This document shows, piece after piece, positions 45,856 to 58,058 of a stretch of 64,000 bases of DNA. This DNA is from Triangularia verruculosa (Eukaryota > Ascomycota > Sordariomycetes > Sordariales > Podosporaceae), in assembly GCA_033296885.1 (NCBI GenBank), contig MU863887.1:62001-126000 (forward strand). The letters run 5' to 3'. The notes below the pieces were generated by a model. The model saw only the letters and a list, made by a program, of their open reading frames with translations, had not been told where the DNA came from and did not search any database. Numbering within the stretch: the first letter of the stretch is position 1; the number at the start of each line of letters is the position of its first letter. Made by a program: the position numbers and the translations under genes.

Positions 45856-46904
45856 TCACTCCTTCGGACTCAAAAACTCCACCACCGCCCTCCTAAACGC
45901 CTCGGGGTTCTCGCTAATCAACCAGTGCCCCGCCTCCACATCCACCAGCTCGAACCTGGGAAAGAACTGGCCGATCAGGGGGATGACCTCGTCAGGCACG
46001 TACTTGCTCTTGGTCCCCCTCACAAACAGCGCCGGCTTCTCGAACCTGACCTCCCTGGGATCTTTGTACGGGAAGTCGCCCATGTGATCCAACGCCTTTC
46101 CGATGATAGACAGCGGGACCTTGAATTTTTGGACCTGGGAGTCTGGGTGGCGGGGCCGGTGGAGGTTGCCGAGGAGGAACTGGCGGATGGTGACGGAGGG
46201 CTCGTAGGGCTGGAGGATGGCGTCGGCTTGGGACTGCTTGGTGACGTCGGAGGACTCGATCTCCTTCATGCCGCGGATGTAGCGGGCAAAGTCGGATTCG
46301 AGGCGGGCGTCGACGGGGGCGTTGTCGACCGAGATGACAGAGGAGACGAGGTCGGGGTGGTCGAGGGAGAGGGTCATGGCTGCTTTGGCGCCCATGGAGT
46401 GGCCGATCAGGCAGGGGTCTTTGAGGTCGTGCTGCTTGATGAAGTCGGTCACGTCGGCGGCCATGGCGGTGTAGTTGTGGTGGGGATCGTGGGGGGAGTC
46501 GCCGTGGTTGCGGAGGTCCTTTTTCCCTTCTGTCAGTCATTATTTATTAGAGAATGGTGGAGAAGGTGTGGTTACAATGGCATAGACGGAGCGGCCTAGG
46601 TCGCGGGCGAGGACTCTGGTCATCATGTTAACGTGGGATCTAGACATTTAAGGGGTGAGATGGGAGATACGTACTTACTTATCGTCCTGTTGTTCTTCTT
46701 GGACCCAAACAAGCCGTGCATGAAGACGATAGGGGAGTTCTTGTTGGGGTTGTCAACTGACGGCTTGGCCGGCTCATGGAGGTCATAGGCGAGAGGAACA
46801 GTGGAATATCTCATCTTCATCGTTTGGTATAATGAAGGTGTGGCTACTGCTGTCCTCTTTGCAACAAGCCGAAGGGCCGTCGCTCTTGGGGCGAGTGAAA
46901 TCAT
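45856..46904 (-). CDS. ABHD11/Imo32-like mitochondrial alpha/beta hydrolase
   Basis: Three exons: 46904-46675, 46615-46576 (40 nt) and 46518-45856, encoding 310 residues. The N-terminus (MISLAPRATALRLVAKRT) is basic and amphipathic, a likely mitochondrial targeting peptide. The alpha/beta-hydrolase fold shows the oxyanion HGLFGSKKNN, then DLRNHGDSPH, the nucleophile elbow GHSMGAK (S131) and the catalytic histidine in EAGHWLISE (H288). Homologues include human ABHD11, yeast Imo32 and the yeast ethanol acetyltransferase Eat1, so an esterase, thioesterase or acyltransferase on small acyl esters is plausible. The third exon uses an AAAAAG acceptor because the earlier CAG, 11 nt upstream, shifts the frame. 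Confidence 0.9.
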
Positions 46905-47173
46905 TTTTTCTTAACTTTGCTATAAGAATCGACTCAGAAAATGAGTGTCGGTTGTGATCACAGGTAAAAGAGCGAGATGCAGGGACTTAAACCCTGGCTT
47001 ATATGCTTGGGGTATGCAACTCGATGAGCCTCCACACAGTCACAGCGAGAAGTTCCGGCAAAGGGCTCCATATTGAAATGAAATTCTTTGGAGCGCACGG
47101 GCCACATACGTCATCTTATCAGTTCGTGTAAGTGGCTCGAAGACAGCAGAGGGGAGAAGAAGTGTTTGTAAAT

Positions 47174-50100
47174 CTAGACTTGCGCGCTCTCGGGAGGGCC
47201 CATCAAACTCGACTTTACGCCGCCCACATCTATCACCAGCTTGGTGACGATCATGGTAGGCTCAAGAAGCCAGACCTTCAACTCATGCTTGCCGGGGTTT
47301 AATCTGCCAATGTTATTCGTCTTGACATACGAACCCTTCACCACGGCGTCTGACCATCCTTGAGGCTGGCTGCTTCCGTCTGTCATGCCTACGGTCTGCA
47401 CCGTTGTCTGACTGCTACCATCAACGCTAAAGGTGTACTTGTTTGGACTGTTGGGGTTGGCGTTCTCGGAGGGACCAAGGTAGACCGTCAGAGTTGCCGC
47501 AGTAGCAGTGCTAAAGGTGTAGAAGGGATAGGAAAGAACGTGACCTCGGCCTGCTTGCTGCGACGGTGTCTTGGGCGGGAGCTTGACGCCAGACAGGGTG
47601 CGGCCGTAGTCAGGAATCACAAGGTAGGCATCGGAAGATGCGGGAGCAGGAGCAAAGTGCTCAGCTTCAATGGACACGACGTTGTTGGCTTCAACATGGC
47701 CCTTAAAATCATCCGGTGCATTGTTGTTTTGGATGGGTAGAATGACAGTGGCAGTTGTGCCAGTTGCGTTGAGGTTGGCGATGCTCAAAGACGCCGCAGT
47801 ATTCCCAGCTGGTGCTTTGGACCAGTCAATGGATATGAGGGAGCGAATATCCGTTACACCAGAAGTCGTTGAGATCGTATTCTGGGCATTCGTGACGCTG
47901 AGGAAAGAAGCGTTGGACGTGATACGATAACTGAACGTTCCGTTGTCGCGAGCGAACACATCCAGCCAGCGCTGGTCCGAGGGCGCAATGTACGGACTGA
48001 CAGATGGAAGCGTAAGTGATGCGGAGCCGGGAAACGCTCCCGAGTTTCCTTGCACCGCAACGCCCATCAGGGCATTTTTGGCCTGAGTGGTGAGCCACGT
48101 CAGCCCCGGAAGAGAATTCGAAGCTGGTTCCTGCCAGTTATTGTACCCGATATGAGTTTGCGCCATCACGTTGTTCCATTTGCCGTTCAAAATGCTGTGG
48201 TATTGTCTGGTAATGGCCTGATCGGCGGAAAACGCAGCTTGCACATCCCCCAAGAGCTTGTTGGTGCTCACTCGATGCTGGCCTCTGTATGTACCGGCAA
48301 GGGCAACCTTGGTGTAAATTTCGTAGACACCTCGGCCGGCCACGATGGGGTGTAAGACAACTTCCCAGAATGATGTCTGAACGTCACTTGGCAGCGCATC
48401 GTGGACGGCTTGGGCATTCTTGAGCAATGAAGTCCATTCGTTGAAGTTGAGTTCGGCTTCGTCATAGCTCACAGTGTTGAAAGCAAACGGGGTTCTGCTG
48501 AGGTCTTCATACTTCATCCGCGCGGTCAACTTGCCGTATCTGGTCATGATGGATGCGGCGGTATCTCCAGCAAGCTCGCCCCATTGTCTTGTACCCCAGA
48601 CACCAAGCCATTTCTTGGTGCTGTCCAGGTCACTGAAGGCCTTGCGATCCCAGGCCATGGCCATGAAATGGGCTGTTGGCAATTCCTGGGTGCTCAGTTA
48701 GAACCGCAGAATCATAATCGCTGGTATTTCAGGGAACATACCAATCCTTTCAGGTCGCCGACATTAGCAATCCAGAGCTTGTCGACACCACTGTCATAAG
48801 CCAAGGTCATCTGCTCCCAAGTCTTCTGCAGTTGAATGGTGTTGATCCACTTATAGTTTCGCGGATCACCGACATAGTCGAAGTGATAGTACATGCCAGT
48901 ACCACCGACCCTATTGCCTTCAATACCAATAGGTACTCTGCGGATATTTCCTCTATTATCATCACTCCACACGATTGTGACATCGTCTGATACTTTCATG
49001 CCTTTTTGCCAATACCCAGGCACTTCCTGCTATGTGTCAACCAGGCTCGCAAACGAAAGACATTGGAAGATCCACTAACCTTGTACATCATCCATGCGTG
49101 TGGAATCTCCGATAATGGCTTCCCAACTGTCTTGGCCAGAGTTTGTTGTTGCCAGGCGATGACCTCTTCCAAAGCCTGGGAGTTGAGCGACGGCGACGCA
49201 GCGTCTCCCGAACCTCTCATGCCTACAGTGAAGATTGTACTCCAGTTCTTGGCCCTTGTAGGCCCCTCCTGCATGAAAGCCTGGACCCCAGCCTTGTTGC
49301 TTCTCCAGTCCCATGAGCCCTTGAGAAACCTGCCCTGCTCCTTGTCGGCTCGGGCCATTGGCTCGTGGTGGCTTGTTCCCATGAAGATGCCATATTCGGT
49401 TGCCGTGGGCCCGTTCCTGGTATCGTCGAGATAAAACATGCTGGACCACATGGCAGGCCAGACATAATTACCCTTCATCCGAAGTACCAGCTCAAAGATG
49501 AGCTTGTAGAAGTCCAGGACGAATGGGCTTCCATACTGACTAGGTGTGAACTTTGTTCTGCCCCAGCCCGTCAAGCCCGGAGATTCGTCGTTCAGGAAGA
49601 TGCCGCGATACTTCACAGACGGCGGGCCCTCGGTGTAGGCGTCACTGTTGGCCCAGATGTATTGCTTCTTCTTCGCTGGCACATCGGCCCAGTAGTGCCA
49701 AGGCGATACCCCTATTTTCTCCGATACGTCGTAGACACCGTACACGGTACCGCGTAGGTCCGAACCGGCGATCACAAAAACGGAATTGCTTCCTTCCCAG
49801 GGTGACTGAACCACCTGGTAGCCGAATGTCTCCCATTTGTTTGCAATCGAGGAAGTGTCAAACTTCTTGCTGCTTCCAAGGTTATCGATAAGGTTGGACT
49901 GTCCAACGGTTCCTACCAGGATGATAGGTTTCGTTGGCTTTTGGGCAACTGTCGAGCTCCAATCCGCCACAACCACGGTGCCATTGACACCTAGAACTCG
50001 GCCAAAGTCCAGGGCCAAGTCGTTGGCAACTCGCTTGACGCCAGACAAGTCATTGGGGGCAACTCTGATCTCGGGAGCTAGACTTGGCCCGCCTAATTGA

Positions 50101-50210
50101 TATCCAGTGCCAGCTGCGGAAAAGGTGAAAATTGAGGGCTTTTCGGTGTAGGCAATTGCTGGTACACACAACGTAAGAGCCAGCGTGACAAGTGCAGAGA
50201 AGGGCGCCAT
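47174..50210 (-). CDS. GH115 xylan alpha-1,2-glucuronidase, secreted
   Basis: Three exons: 50210-49080, 49026-48742 and 48685-47174, giving 975 residues, close to the family norm of about 1,000. Introns of 53 and 56 nt have GTTAGT and GTATGT donors. Residues 1-20 are a signal peptide (VTLALTLCVPAIA). The GH115 core is clear in KYRGIFLNDESPGLTGWG, MKGNYVWPAMWSSMFY and YYHFDYVGDPRNYKWINT. A C-terminal beta-rich region (about 740-975) matches the accessory domain of the family. GH115 enzymes remove (4-O-methyl)glucuronic acid from xylan, at internal as well as terminal positions. The gene points to a lignocellulose-using lifestyle and would normally be induced by xylan and repressed by glucose. 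Confidence 0.94.
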
Positions 50211-51115
50211 CGTGAAGCTCTGTGGTGTATTACATCACCGAGCGAATGAGCACTTGCTTCATCCATGGCACACCTGTGAGATAGGTACTGAGGTAGATAT
50301 AATCCTACCAGACTTCTATGGTCTCCATGTGAGCCAGCAGCCCGTCAGTAGGGTATAAGCGGGTAAAGCACTCGGGAGGGCTGCTCAATATGGCGTGTCC
50401 GCTCGCCTGTATCCGCTTGGCATCTGGAATAGATAAACAGAACCGGAGAATAAAAAAGTGCCATGCTGGAAGCCATTCTGAGAGCTCTTTGCCTGCACGA
50501 GGTCTCCCGGGTTGCTGGGTCCGTGAGCAGGTGGTTGTCTGAATATGCAGTGTATATGAGAAAAGGCAGGCATTGATTGGTGGGATTTCAACAAGCCTCA
50601 AACTCGCGCTTCATTGCTTTTCAGATAGCTTCATAGGTGGTAAAATAGGGAGTGCGGAGTGTGGCAGCGTGAACAAATGACACAAAGTGGGTGTTACCAC
50701 TTAACCGCCCCTCAATGGTGATATCAATCGAGGCCGGCTGAAAAGGTGAGGTGACAGTGACAGTGTTCAAAAGTTGGGGGTCAGGGGAAAGCTTCCCCTG
50801 GTTGGCGCCAACCTTGTCAAAATTTACCCCACAAAAGTTATCCCAAAATCGACCAGAAGCTGCCCCGCATCCACAAGTCACTCTCACCGCAGCTGTCTCT
50901 GTACAGATACGCACTCCCAACACTGTCTTCCCTGCACCAGATCAAGTCTGATCCCAGCCAAGGCCGGACTATCCCACCTGCCGCTGTCCACCCGTGCCAT
51001 CCATCCAGATTACCTACGCAGAGAACATAGGTTCTTCCCGTGGAGGACCCTGGACAAGCTTTTGGATGCAGCCTAAACGGTCTCATAGCCTTACGACACC
51101 CATCCCAGCGACATC
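50211..51115. other. Divergent promoter region between GH115 and SRP72
   Basis: The 905-bp spacer lies between outward-facing genes. Short open frames on both strands show no domain. No particular regulatory element can be named with confidence. Confidence 0.45.
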
Positions 51116-53183
51116 ATGGCAGACTCCGCCGTCGCAGCTCTTAATTCCCTCCTCCGGGAAGCGTCTATCGATGACCATGCCGAAGCTCTCGAGCTCGCAA
51201 CTGCCGCCGTTCGCTCAAACAAGATCCAAGGCCCCGACCTGGCCAGCGCCCAACACACACGCGTGGTCGCACTCCTGAAGCTCGACCGCTACGACGATGC
51301 GCTCCGTGTCATTGCCGAGGGCGGCGACGCTGTCGAGGAGGACTGCTCTTTCGAAAAGGCATATGCGCTCTACAAGACTGGGCACTTGGAGGGTGCCGAA
51401 GCGGTGCTGCAGAAGACTGGCGTCGACACCGGGAAGAGCCAGCGTGGCCTGAAGCACGTTGCTGGTCAGGTGGCCTACCGCAGCGAGAAGTTTGATCGCG
51501 CGGCGGCGATATATAGGGATCTCAGAGACGATGCCGAAGACTCAAACTACGGCGAAGAAAACGACCTGCGGATCAACTTGACGGCAGCTGATGCACAGCT
51601 GCAGTGGCAAGGGAAGGAATGGGCCGTACCAGAAGAGGAGAAACAACCTGCTAGAGAAGATCTGGAGGCCTTCGAGACGGCGTACAATGCTGCTTGCATT
51701 TGCATCTCGCGAGGAGACTATACCAAGGCTTCCGTTTTACTCAAGCGCTCAAGGGATCTGTGTGAAGCGACTGAAGATTTGGACGAGGATGAAAAGAAGA
51801 CCGAGCTGGTGCCAATCTTGGTGCAGCAGGCTTATGTGTTCACAAAACTCGGAAAGCTGGACGAGGCCTTGAGCTTGCAGAATGCCATCAACCTCTCCGA
51901 GTAAGTATCCCTTGCTTGTTGCCTGAACTCTCCAACTAACCGCAAGCTCCAGCGTATCGGAGACATCTACCAAGGTCGTTGCGCAGACAAACCAGTTACT
52001 CCCCAAGGCTACCGAGAACCCATTCATTGCTGAGCGTTTGGCGCGCGCTTTACCAAAAATCACAGGGAATGACCGTCTGTTTGAGTTCCAAGGTGCTGCC
52101 TTGCAACGGAACAGAAACATCATCGATCTTCAAGCCCAGAAATTCGAGGGTAAGGAAAACACAGCCTCCAGGTTACTCTCAAAAAATCAAGTACCCGACC
52201 TTTCAGTTTCCAAGGTCGAGCTCGGTGTTGTGGGCGCCGCGGCGGCTACCAAGCTTGCGGATGGCAAGCCGAGCGTGCGCGCGCTGCTTCCTATTCTCGA
52301 GAAGCGTCCCAACGACGTAGGCCTTCTTCTTACCATTATTCAACTCTACATCCAAATCGACACACTTCCCCCGGCTATATTGCTACTCGAGAAATTCTTC
52401 ACACGCCTCGAAGAGGCCAGCACCCCCGAGCACGCCGATGCCCGGTTCGCCCCTGGTCTTGTTGCTCTCGCCGTGTCGCTTTATCGGTCTCAAAACCGGC
52501 AGAGAGATGTCCGCAACGAGCTCGCCAAGGCCGCTGCGCACTGGAGAAACAAAACCGAATCCTCAGGCGCAGGGGCCTCCATCGCCCGGGAAGCTGGAAT
52601 CGAGCTCCTTCGCTCCACCCATCCTTCTGACCTAGTGACCGCCGGCGAGGCCTTTGAGCAGATTCTTTCGGCGCAGCCAGGAGACCGCACTGCCACTGCC
52701 GGCCTCGTCGCCAGCTATGCCACAACGGACTTCTCCAAGGTGGAGCCCCACCTTGAATCACTGCCTCCGGTTGAGAAGCTCACGCAAGGGGTGGACGTCA
52801 ACTCGCTCATCGAGGCCGGTGTTGCCATGCTTACGCCTCCAGGTTCCCAACAATCGAAGAAGCGGAAGTTCGACGAAGACGGCGCAGCTCCTGAGAAGGA
52901 GAAGCAACAGCCAGCCAAGAAGCCAAGAAAGAGGAAGCTGCCCAAGAACTATGACCCAACCAAGAAGCCGGATCCTGAGAGGTGGTTGCCACTGCGCGAC
53001 AGGAGTACTTACCGGCCCAAAGGCAAGAAGGGGAAGAAGAGGGCCCAGGAGGCAACTCAGGGTGGTGTTGTCAAGGAAGAGGAGACCTTGGAGCTGGCAG
53101 GCGGTGCGGGATCTGTAAAGGTAGAAAAGGCTGGCGGGGGCGGTGGTGGAGCGAACAAGAAGAAGAAGAAGGGCAAGAAATGA
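51116..53183 (+). CDS. SRP72: Signal recognition particle subunit SRP72
   Basis: Two exons: 51116-51900 and 51953-53183. The 52-nt intron has a GTAAGT donor, a CTAAC branch site and a CTCCAG acceptor. The product is 671 residues. Residues 1 to about 500 are alpha-helical tetratricopeptide-like repeats that bind SRP68. The C-terminal basic region holds the SRP72 RNA-binding motif PDPERWLPLRDRSTYRPKGK, flanked by lysine-rich stretches (KKRKFDED, KKPRKRKLPK), and ends in KKKKKGKK. SRP72 and SRP68 bind the S domain of SRP RNA and help target secretory proteins to the ER. A Gly-rich linker near the end is unremarkable. Confidence 0.95.
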
Positions 53184-53317
53184 GCGGTTGTCTGTATAGC
53201 ATAATATGTTAAAGAGGAAGCATTGCATACACACAATAGATGAACGACTAATGACAACTCCTCGCCACTTTGAATTATCTCTAGGGCAAGAAAAGGAGAG
53301 AGGAACATTTTTCAGGG

Positions 53318-55886
53318 ATGGATTCTCTGTCCACTTGCGGTGTATTCACCAATGGGAACCGTAGAATCGCACCAGACGTGCGGGGCATTGTTCATACAAT
53401 GCACATCAGACAGGTACGTTAATCAACTGCCACGCCCAAAGGCTTTTATCACACACAATGGCGGTAAACACAATTCAGATTTTGCAGTTGAGCATCCGGG
53501 AGCAGTTCGAGAGTCTGACAGAGAAGGAGCAAAGATATGCGCATCATATGGCCCGGTAGGCGACGACGACAACGCCCAATTGCATCCGTCCTTCTGCTGA
53601 TGTCTTGAGCCTAGTGCCGCCTGGTTTGGGGCAAGAATCATCCTAGAACAAGTTTCTCCGGAGTCTCGACCCATCTTTGATTTTATTATTGAACTTTACC
53701 GTACCTGTTCCGGGGACTGGGATGCAGTGACAGGACAAGCGGGCATCGAACGTCAGCATCTACAGCAATTCCTCACTTACGCCGCCACGTTACTCTCGAA
53801 TGTTGGAAACTACTATGGCTCAGGGGACCAGAAGTTTACTCCTTCTGTGGAGGGGAAGGAGATTCGAAAGCTGGCATCGTTGTCTCCAAGGTTGGACGAG
53901 CTGTACAGTCTCTTCTCGGGTTCTATCAGCGCTATTCCTCCTTACAGCCTCGGCTTCCCAAGTGATACCGCGCAGAGTAGTTACTATCCTGGTGATTCGA
54001 TTTCAGAGGGGGAGATAGCGATGGTATCCAAGGTTCTAGAGCAACACTCTGTTTTCCCCGAGAATACCCGGATCAGAAGGGGGGAGAATAAAACCGACTT
54101 TGACGTTCTTGTTGCCTCGGTTCAAAGCGACGATGATGAGAACAGCATGCGCACTTTCCCTACTCCGGACCAGAAGGGTGTTATCCGATTGATTAGAGGA
54201 GACCATTCGTCTGCTTTGCAAAACATCTGCAACGAGCTCACCCAAGCAGCAGATTTTGCCGCCAACGACACCCAGGTGCAGTTCCTGAAGAAGTACGTAG
54301 AAAGCTTCCAGACAGGGAGCCTGAATACGTACCGTGAGTCTCAACGGATCTGGGTCCAGGACAAGGCACCGAGGGTAGAGAACATATTTGGCTTCGTTGA
54401 GCCGTATCGCGATCCTTATGGGATTAGGGCTGAGTTCGAGGGTCTCGTGGCTATTGCTGACGACAACGAGACTCGGCTTTTAACACGGCTGGTGGAAGAC
54501 TCGGGCAAGTTCATCTGCCGGCTTCCTTGGGCGACGGCGGAGAATGGTGGCAAAGGGCCGTTTGAGAAAAGCTTGTTTGATCCTCCGGACTTTTCTAGCA
54601 TTCATAGTGAGTTGGTTTCATTCTTTGACTGAAACTTCGGGGAAGCTGTTTTTCTAACTAAGGGTGATGATAGGTCTTGCCTACTGCTCAAGTGTCATCT
54701 TTCCGGGAATAAACCTCCCTAATGTATGTCAAGAAGCTCAGTGCTATCTCGCTATTTTGTCAACTACCTAGTATGATGCTGTACTGACATGATCCAAGTA
54801 CAATGATATCCGCCAAGAACACGGCTTCAAGAATGTCATCATTTCCAGCAGAATGGCGACAGAGAGTCGGGCGCAGCAATACCCCTTTATTGACCCCTCC
54901 GAACAAGAAACATTTACTAAGCACAAGTTTCCTGCGTATTACTGGTGGGTTGTGCTCCATGAGCTACTGGGTCATGGCACGGGACAGATGATGGTCGAGA
55001 CTGAGGAGGGGAAGCACAACTTTGACATCAACAATCCGCCTGTCAATCCGCTCACTGGAAAGCCGATCACTAGCTGGTATAAGCCCGGCCAGACATGGAC
55101 GGGTCAGTTTGCTGATCTGGCTACGACGGTCGATGAATGCCGGGCTGAACTTGTTGGGGCGTATCTTATGGATGATTCGGAGCTGCTGGAATTGTTTGGG
55201 TTTACGAGCAGCTCGGAGATTAGCGCCGAGGATCGTGAGTATTTTGTGTGCCATCAAAGCACTAGATCATACTAACTTTTGTTGCCTGGTAGTCACATTC
55301 AATTTGTACCAGCAACTTGGAGTTGATGGGCTCCGAGGCCTTGCAAACTTCAACATCAACACAGGTGTAAGTTCTACAATTTAAAGCAGGCAATCAAAAC
55401 TGTTTGCTAACGGAGATACAGAAATGGGAACAGGCTCATAACCGAGTATGTAATATTCCAAAATTCTTGCTCCTCCAAATATCTCTGACAGTTATATAGG
55501 CACACTTTGCTATCCTCAAATGCCTGTTGCTTGACGGCAATGGAGTAGTGACGGTGGTCCACGATGGCTCGGCAGAAACCCTTCGAGTTCGAGTCGACCG
55601 ATCCAAGATACTACCGCATGGAAAGCCTGCCCTTGGCAACATGCTTCTGAGATTGCACATGTATCGCTGCACGGCAGATGCAAGCTCTTGCCGCTCGTAT
55701 TATGAGCAGCTGTCGGCTGTGGTCGGCGAGTATCTCGAGTGGAGGGAGACTGTCCTGGCGAACAAACCTCCGCCGTTTGTGTTTGTTCAAGCTAATACAT
55801 TCTTGGTTGGCGAGAATGTTGTCTTGAAGGAGTATGAGCCAACAGCTGAGGGCGTCATTCAGAGTTGGGCTGAACGGGGTGTGTAA
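53318..55886 (+). CDS. Dipeptidyl peptidase III (M49 metallopeptidase)
   Basis: Eight exons: 53318-53413, 53488-53555, 53615-54606, 54674-54723, 54799-55234, 55293-55366, 55422-55445 (24 nt) and 55500-55886, encoding 708 residues, the usual length. The zinc motif HELLGH (H456, E457, H461) and the second M49 motif DECRAE (zinc glutamate E515) are intact. Other family markers are GIRAEFEGLVAI and KWEQAHNRAHFAIL. The enzyme removes dipeptides from peptide N-termini in the cytosol. The start is the least certain part: 53318 is the upstream in-frame ATG, but the first 32 residues do not obviously match the family N-terminus, and a later ATG at 53399 would shorten the protein by 27 residues. Confidence 0.9.
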
Positions 55887-55892
55887 TGCGGA

Positions 55893-56472
55893 ATGGCGAC
55901 CTCGACCATTGTGCCGTTGCGCATCTCGGACTCTGTCTCAGGAACGGACTCCGTACCAGGAGTCCTTGACCATCAAGCGGCCAAGCTTTCCTACAACAGT
56001 ATCGTGTTCTCATGCCACATTTGCCTCCTAATATCCACCTTTAACAAACACGTTTCCCCTTACCTGGTCTCAAGTGCTGCCATCTGCTAATAGCGATGGC
56101 AATAGAAACCTCCTGGAAGAGATTGTTGGAATCACAGAGACTCTGGTCGAGGGTCAAGGACAGCAAGCTCGTGCTCAATTCAAACTTGCCCAGATTCAGA
56201 GGTAAAACTGAAACCGGAACTCAAGGATGCGCCTTTCGAGGAAGCCACATTTGCGAAGCTGGTCGTCTGGATGCTCTGGTAAACACAGATACCTGTCATA
56301 TGTCAGAAAAGAGGCATCCAGCCTCAACGGCCCCAATCTTGGCAGTGGGACAAATATCTTGAGCCGCAACGGGACGTCTGGGCCGGTCTACCGTGTATCA
56401 CAGATCCACTCGCCGGCTACCCCACCAAGCGTCACCCTCCCCACACGGCCCCACCATGACCAGCCACGCTGA
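55893..56472 (+). CDS. Possible small spliced gene of unknown function
   Basis: A candidate three-exon gene: 55893-55998, 56075-56201 and 56289-56472, phase-consistent, 138 residues. The first intron (GTATCG donor, CTAAT or TTTAAC branch, CTCAAG acceptor) is plausible; the second (GTAAAA donor, ACACAG acceptor) is weaker. The joined middle exon encodes a helical, coding-like stretch (NLLEEIVGITETLVEGQGQQ, then ARAQFKLAQIQRYLSYVRKE), and the C-terminus is Ser/Thr/Pro-rich. No family is recognised. The ATG is only 6 bp after the dipeptidyl peptidase III stop, which is odd for separate fungal transcription units. It could be a real gene with a different first exon, or a decayed gene. Confidence 0.35.
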
Positions 56473-57262
56473 ACCCCGCCTCCAGTCACAAGCGTCAGTG
56501 GGTTTATGGTCTTCCCCCTCCCTTTTTAGTTGCTTCCCGCAGGATTGGGGATGCTGTCACTGTCACTGTCACTTCCCTCTCGTCTGTACTTCTTACCATT
56601 CTCAATCGATCCCAGGGAGCCGATAAGAACATCTCCAAAAGTCAGACAACGTGTGTGCCCCCTCCCTTCACGGACAGTTCTCTCCGTTATGTTCTGAAGC
56701 TGTTTTTGGTTGTGGCTTGATTCTTTTCGTCCGAACCGCTATCTAGGTATACACTATACGAAGCAGAAAGCTTAGATCCCCAAAACAGCCAGGCTGGCAA
56801 GCCAATCGTTGTCTGGGTTCGAGGGAGTGTGTGTGCCAGTCATAAACCCAGCCAGAGTTTCTCCAGTGTTTGCTGCTTCTTTTGCCCCTCCCGTCTCCTC
56901 CGCGGTTACAACCAAGGTGGTGGATAAGGGCCGAGAGATTCTCGAACTTTTTTACCTAAAACTTCCCAGGGCTCATCCCACCCTTTATCCGTTCCCCTTG
57001 TCGTAGCGAAACGCGAGTGTGGCAACTTGTAGGAAGCAGGACCGGGGCGGGTTGACGACGTACTATAACCTTTTATTACCTATACCTGCGCGGCTGCTCT
57101 CTTCTTCCTTTGGTCTGTTTATGACAACACACCGTCACCACAACCAACAAGAGAAAAAAAGCAGCGAGCGCATTTTGACCTTTAGACGATTCGGCGACTC
57201 TAATATCTAATTTCACCCCATCATCATCATCATTACATCCACCACCTCCGTTTCGTCTCAAA

Positions 57263-57263
<1 letters not shown>

Positions 57264-57294
<31 letters not shown>
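57264..57294 (+). repeat. (AC)15 microsatellite in the Rheb leader
   Basis: An uninterrupted 31-nt AC run ends 16 bp upstream of the Rheb ATG and so probably lies in its 5' UTR. Confidence 0.9.
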
Positions 57295-57295
<1 letters not shown>

Positions 57296-57310
57296 CCCAA
57301 AACCGCAAAC

Positions 57311-58058
57311 ATGCCTACCGCACCCCCAACGAAACAGCGTAAAATCGCCATCGTCGGCTCCCGCTCCGTCGGTTCGTCTCTCACTTCCCTCTCCCCCCTC
57401 CTCCTTCAACCTAACACTTTGTTTGCCAGGAAAATCCTCCCTCGCAGTCCGCTACGTAGACGGGCACTTTGTCGAGTCGTACTACCCCACCATCGAAAAC
57501 ACCTTTAGCAAAGAGATTCGCTACAAGGGCCAGGACTTCTCCACCGAGATCGTCGATACCGCCGGACAGGATGAGTATAGTATCCTCAACTCGAAGCACT
57601 TCATCGGGATCCACGGCTACATGCTCGTCTACAGCGTCAGCTCGCTGCCGAGCTTTGAGATGGTGCAGGTGATTAGGGATAAGATTTTGAATCATTTGGT
57701 ACGTTTTGTTTCCGAGCCTTGGCGAGGACACAAATTGCTGCCAGGCGATATTTCCCACCGCCTGGAATCAATTGTGTTGGTAGATATTGAATGGTGGCTA
57801 ACATGACCGGGAAAACAGGGAACGGACTCGGTCCCCATCTGCATAGTAGGCAACAAGTCGGACCTCCGACCGGAGCAGAGACAAGTAACCCCAGAAGACG
57901 GGAAAGCCCTCTGCGAAAAGTTCAATTGCGCGTGGACGGAGGCCTCGGCGAGATACGACGAGAACGTCGCCAAGGCGTTTGAGCTGCTGATTGGGCAGAT
58001 TGAGAAGACGCAGAACCCCGGGGAGGAGGTGGGCGGGAGCAAGTGTGTGCTGATGTGA
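57311..58058 (+). CDS. RHB1: Rheb-type small GTPase (Rhb1)
   Basis: Three exons: 57311-57371, 57430-57698 and 57819-58058, giving 189 residues. G1 is GSRSVGKS (16-23); the arginine at the Ras Gly12-equivalent position is the Rheb hallmark. The effector region YYPTIENTF, DTAGQDEYSIL, NKSDL and EASAR follow. The C-terminus CVLM is a CaaX box for farnesylation. Rheb activates TORC1 at vacuolar or lysosomal membranes in fission yeast and animals and is inactivated by TSC1/2. In budding yeast its role is in arginine uptake, so the exact role here is inferred. The first intron splits the G1 glycine codon and uses the less common donor GTTCGT. Confidence 0.95.

Larger units (their letters stand above)
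55887..57310. other. Region between dipeptidyl peptidase III and Rheb
   Basis: Apart from the doubtful small gene at 55893-56472, this stretch holds the Rheb promoter and leader, ending in a long CA microsatellite 16 bp before the Rheb ATG. A CACTGTCACTGTCACT-type repeat lies near 56555. Confidence 0.45.

Noticed and set aside
45925..46599. 224-codon plus-strand open frame opposite the ABHD11-like gene
   Set aside because: It is the antisense shadow of a well-supported hydrolase exon; its Gly/Val/Asp-rich product reflects complementary codon bias.
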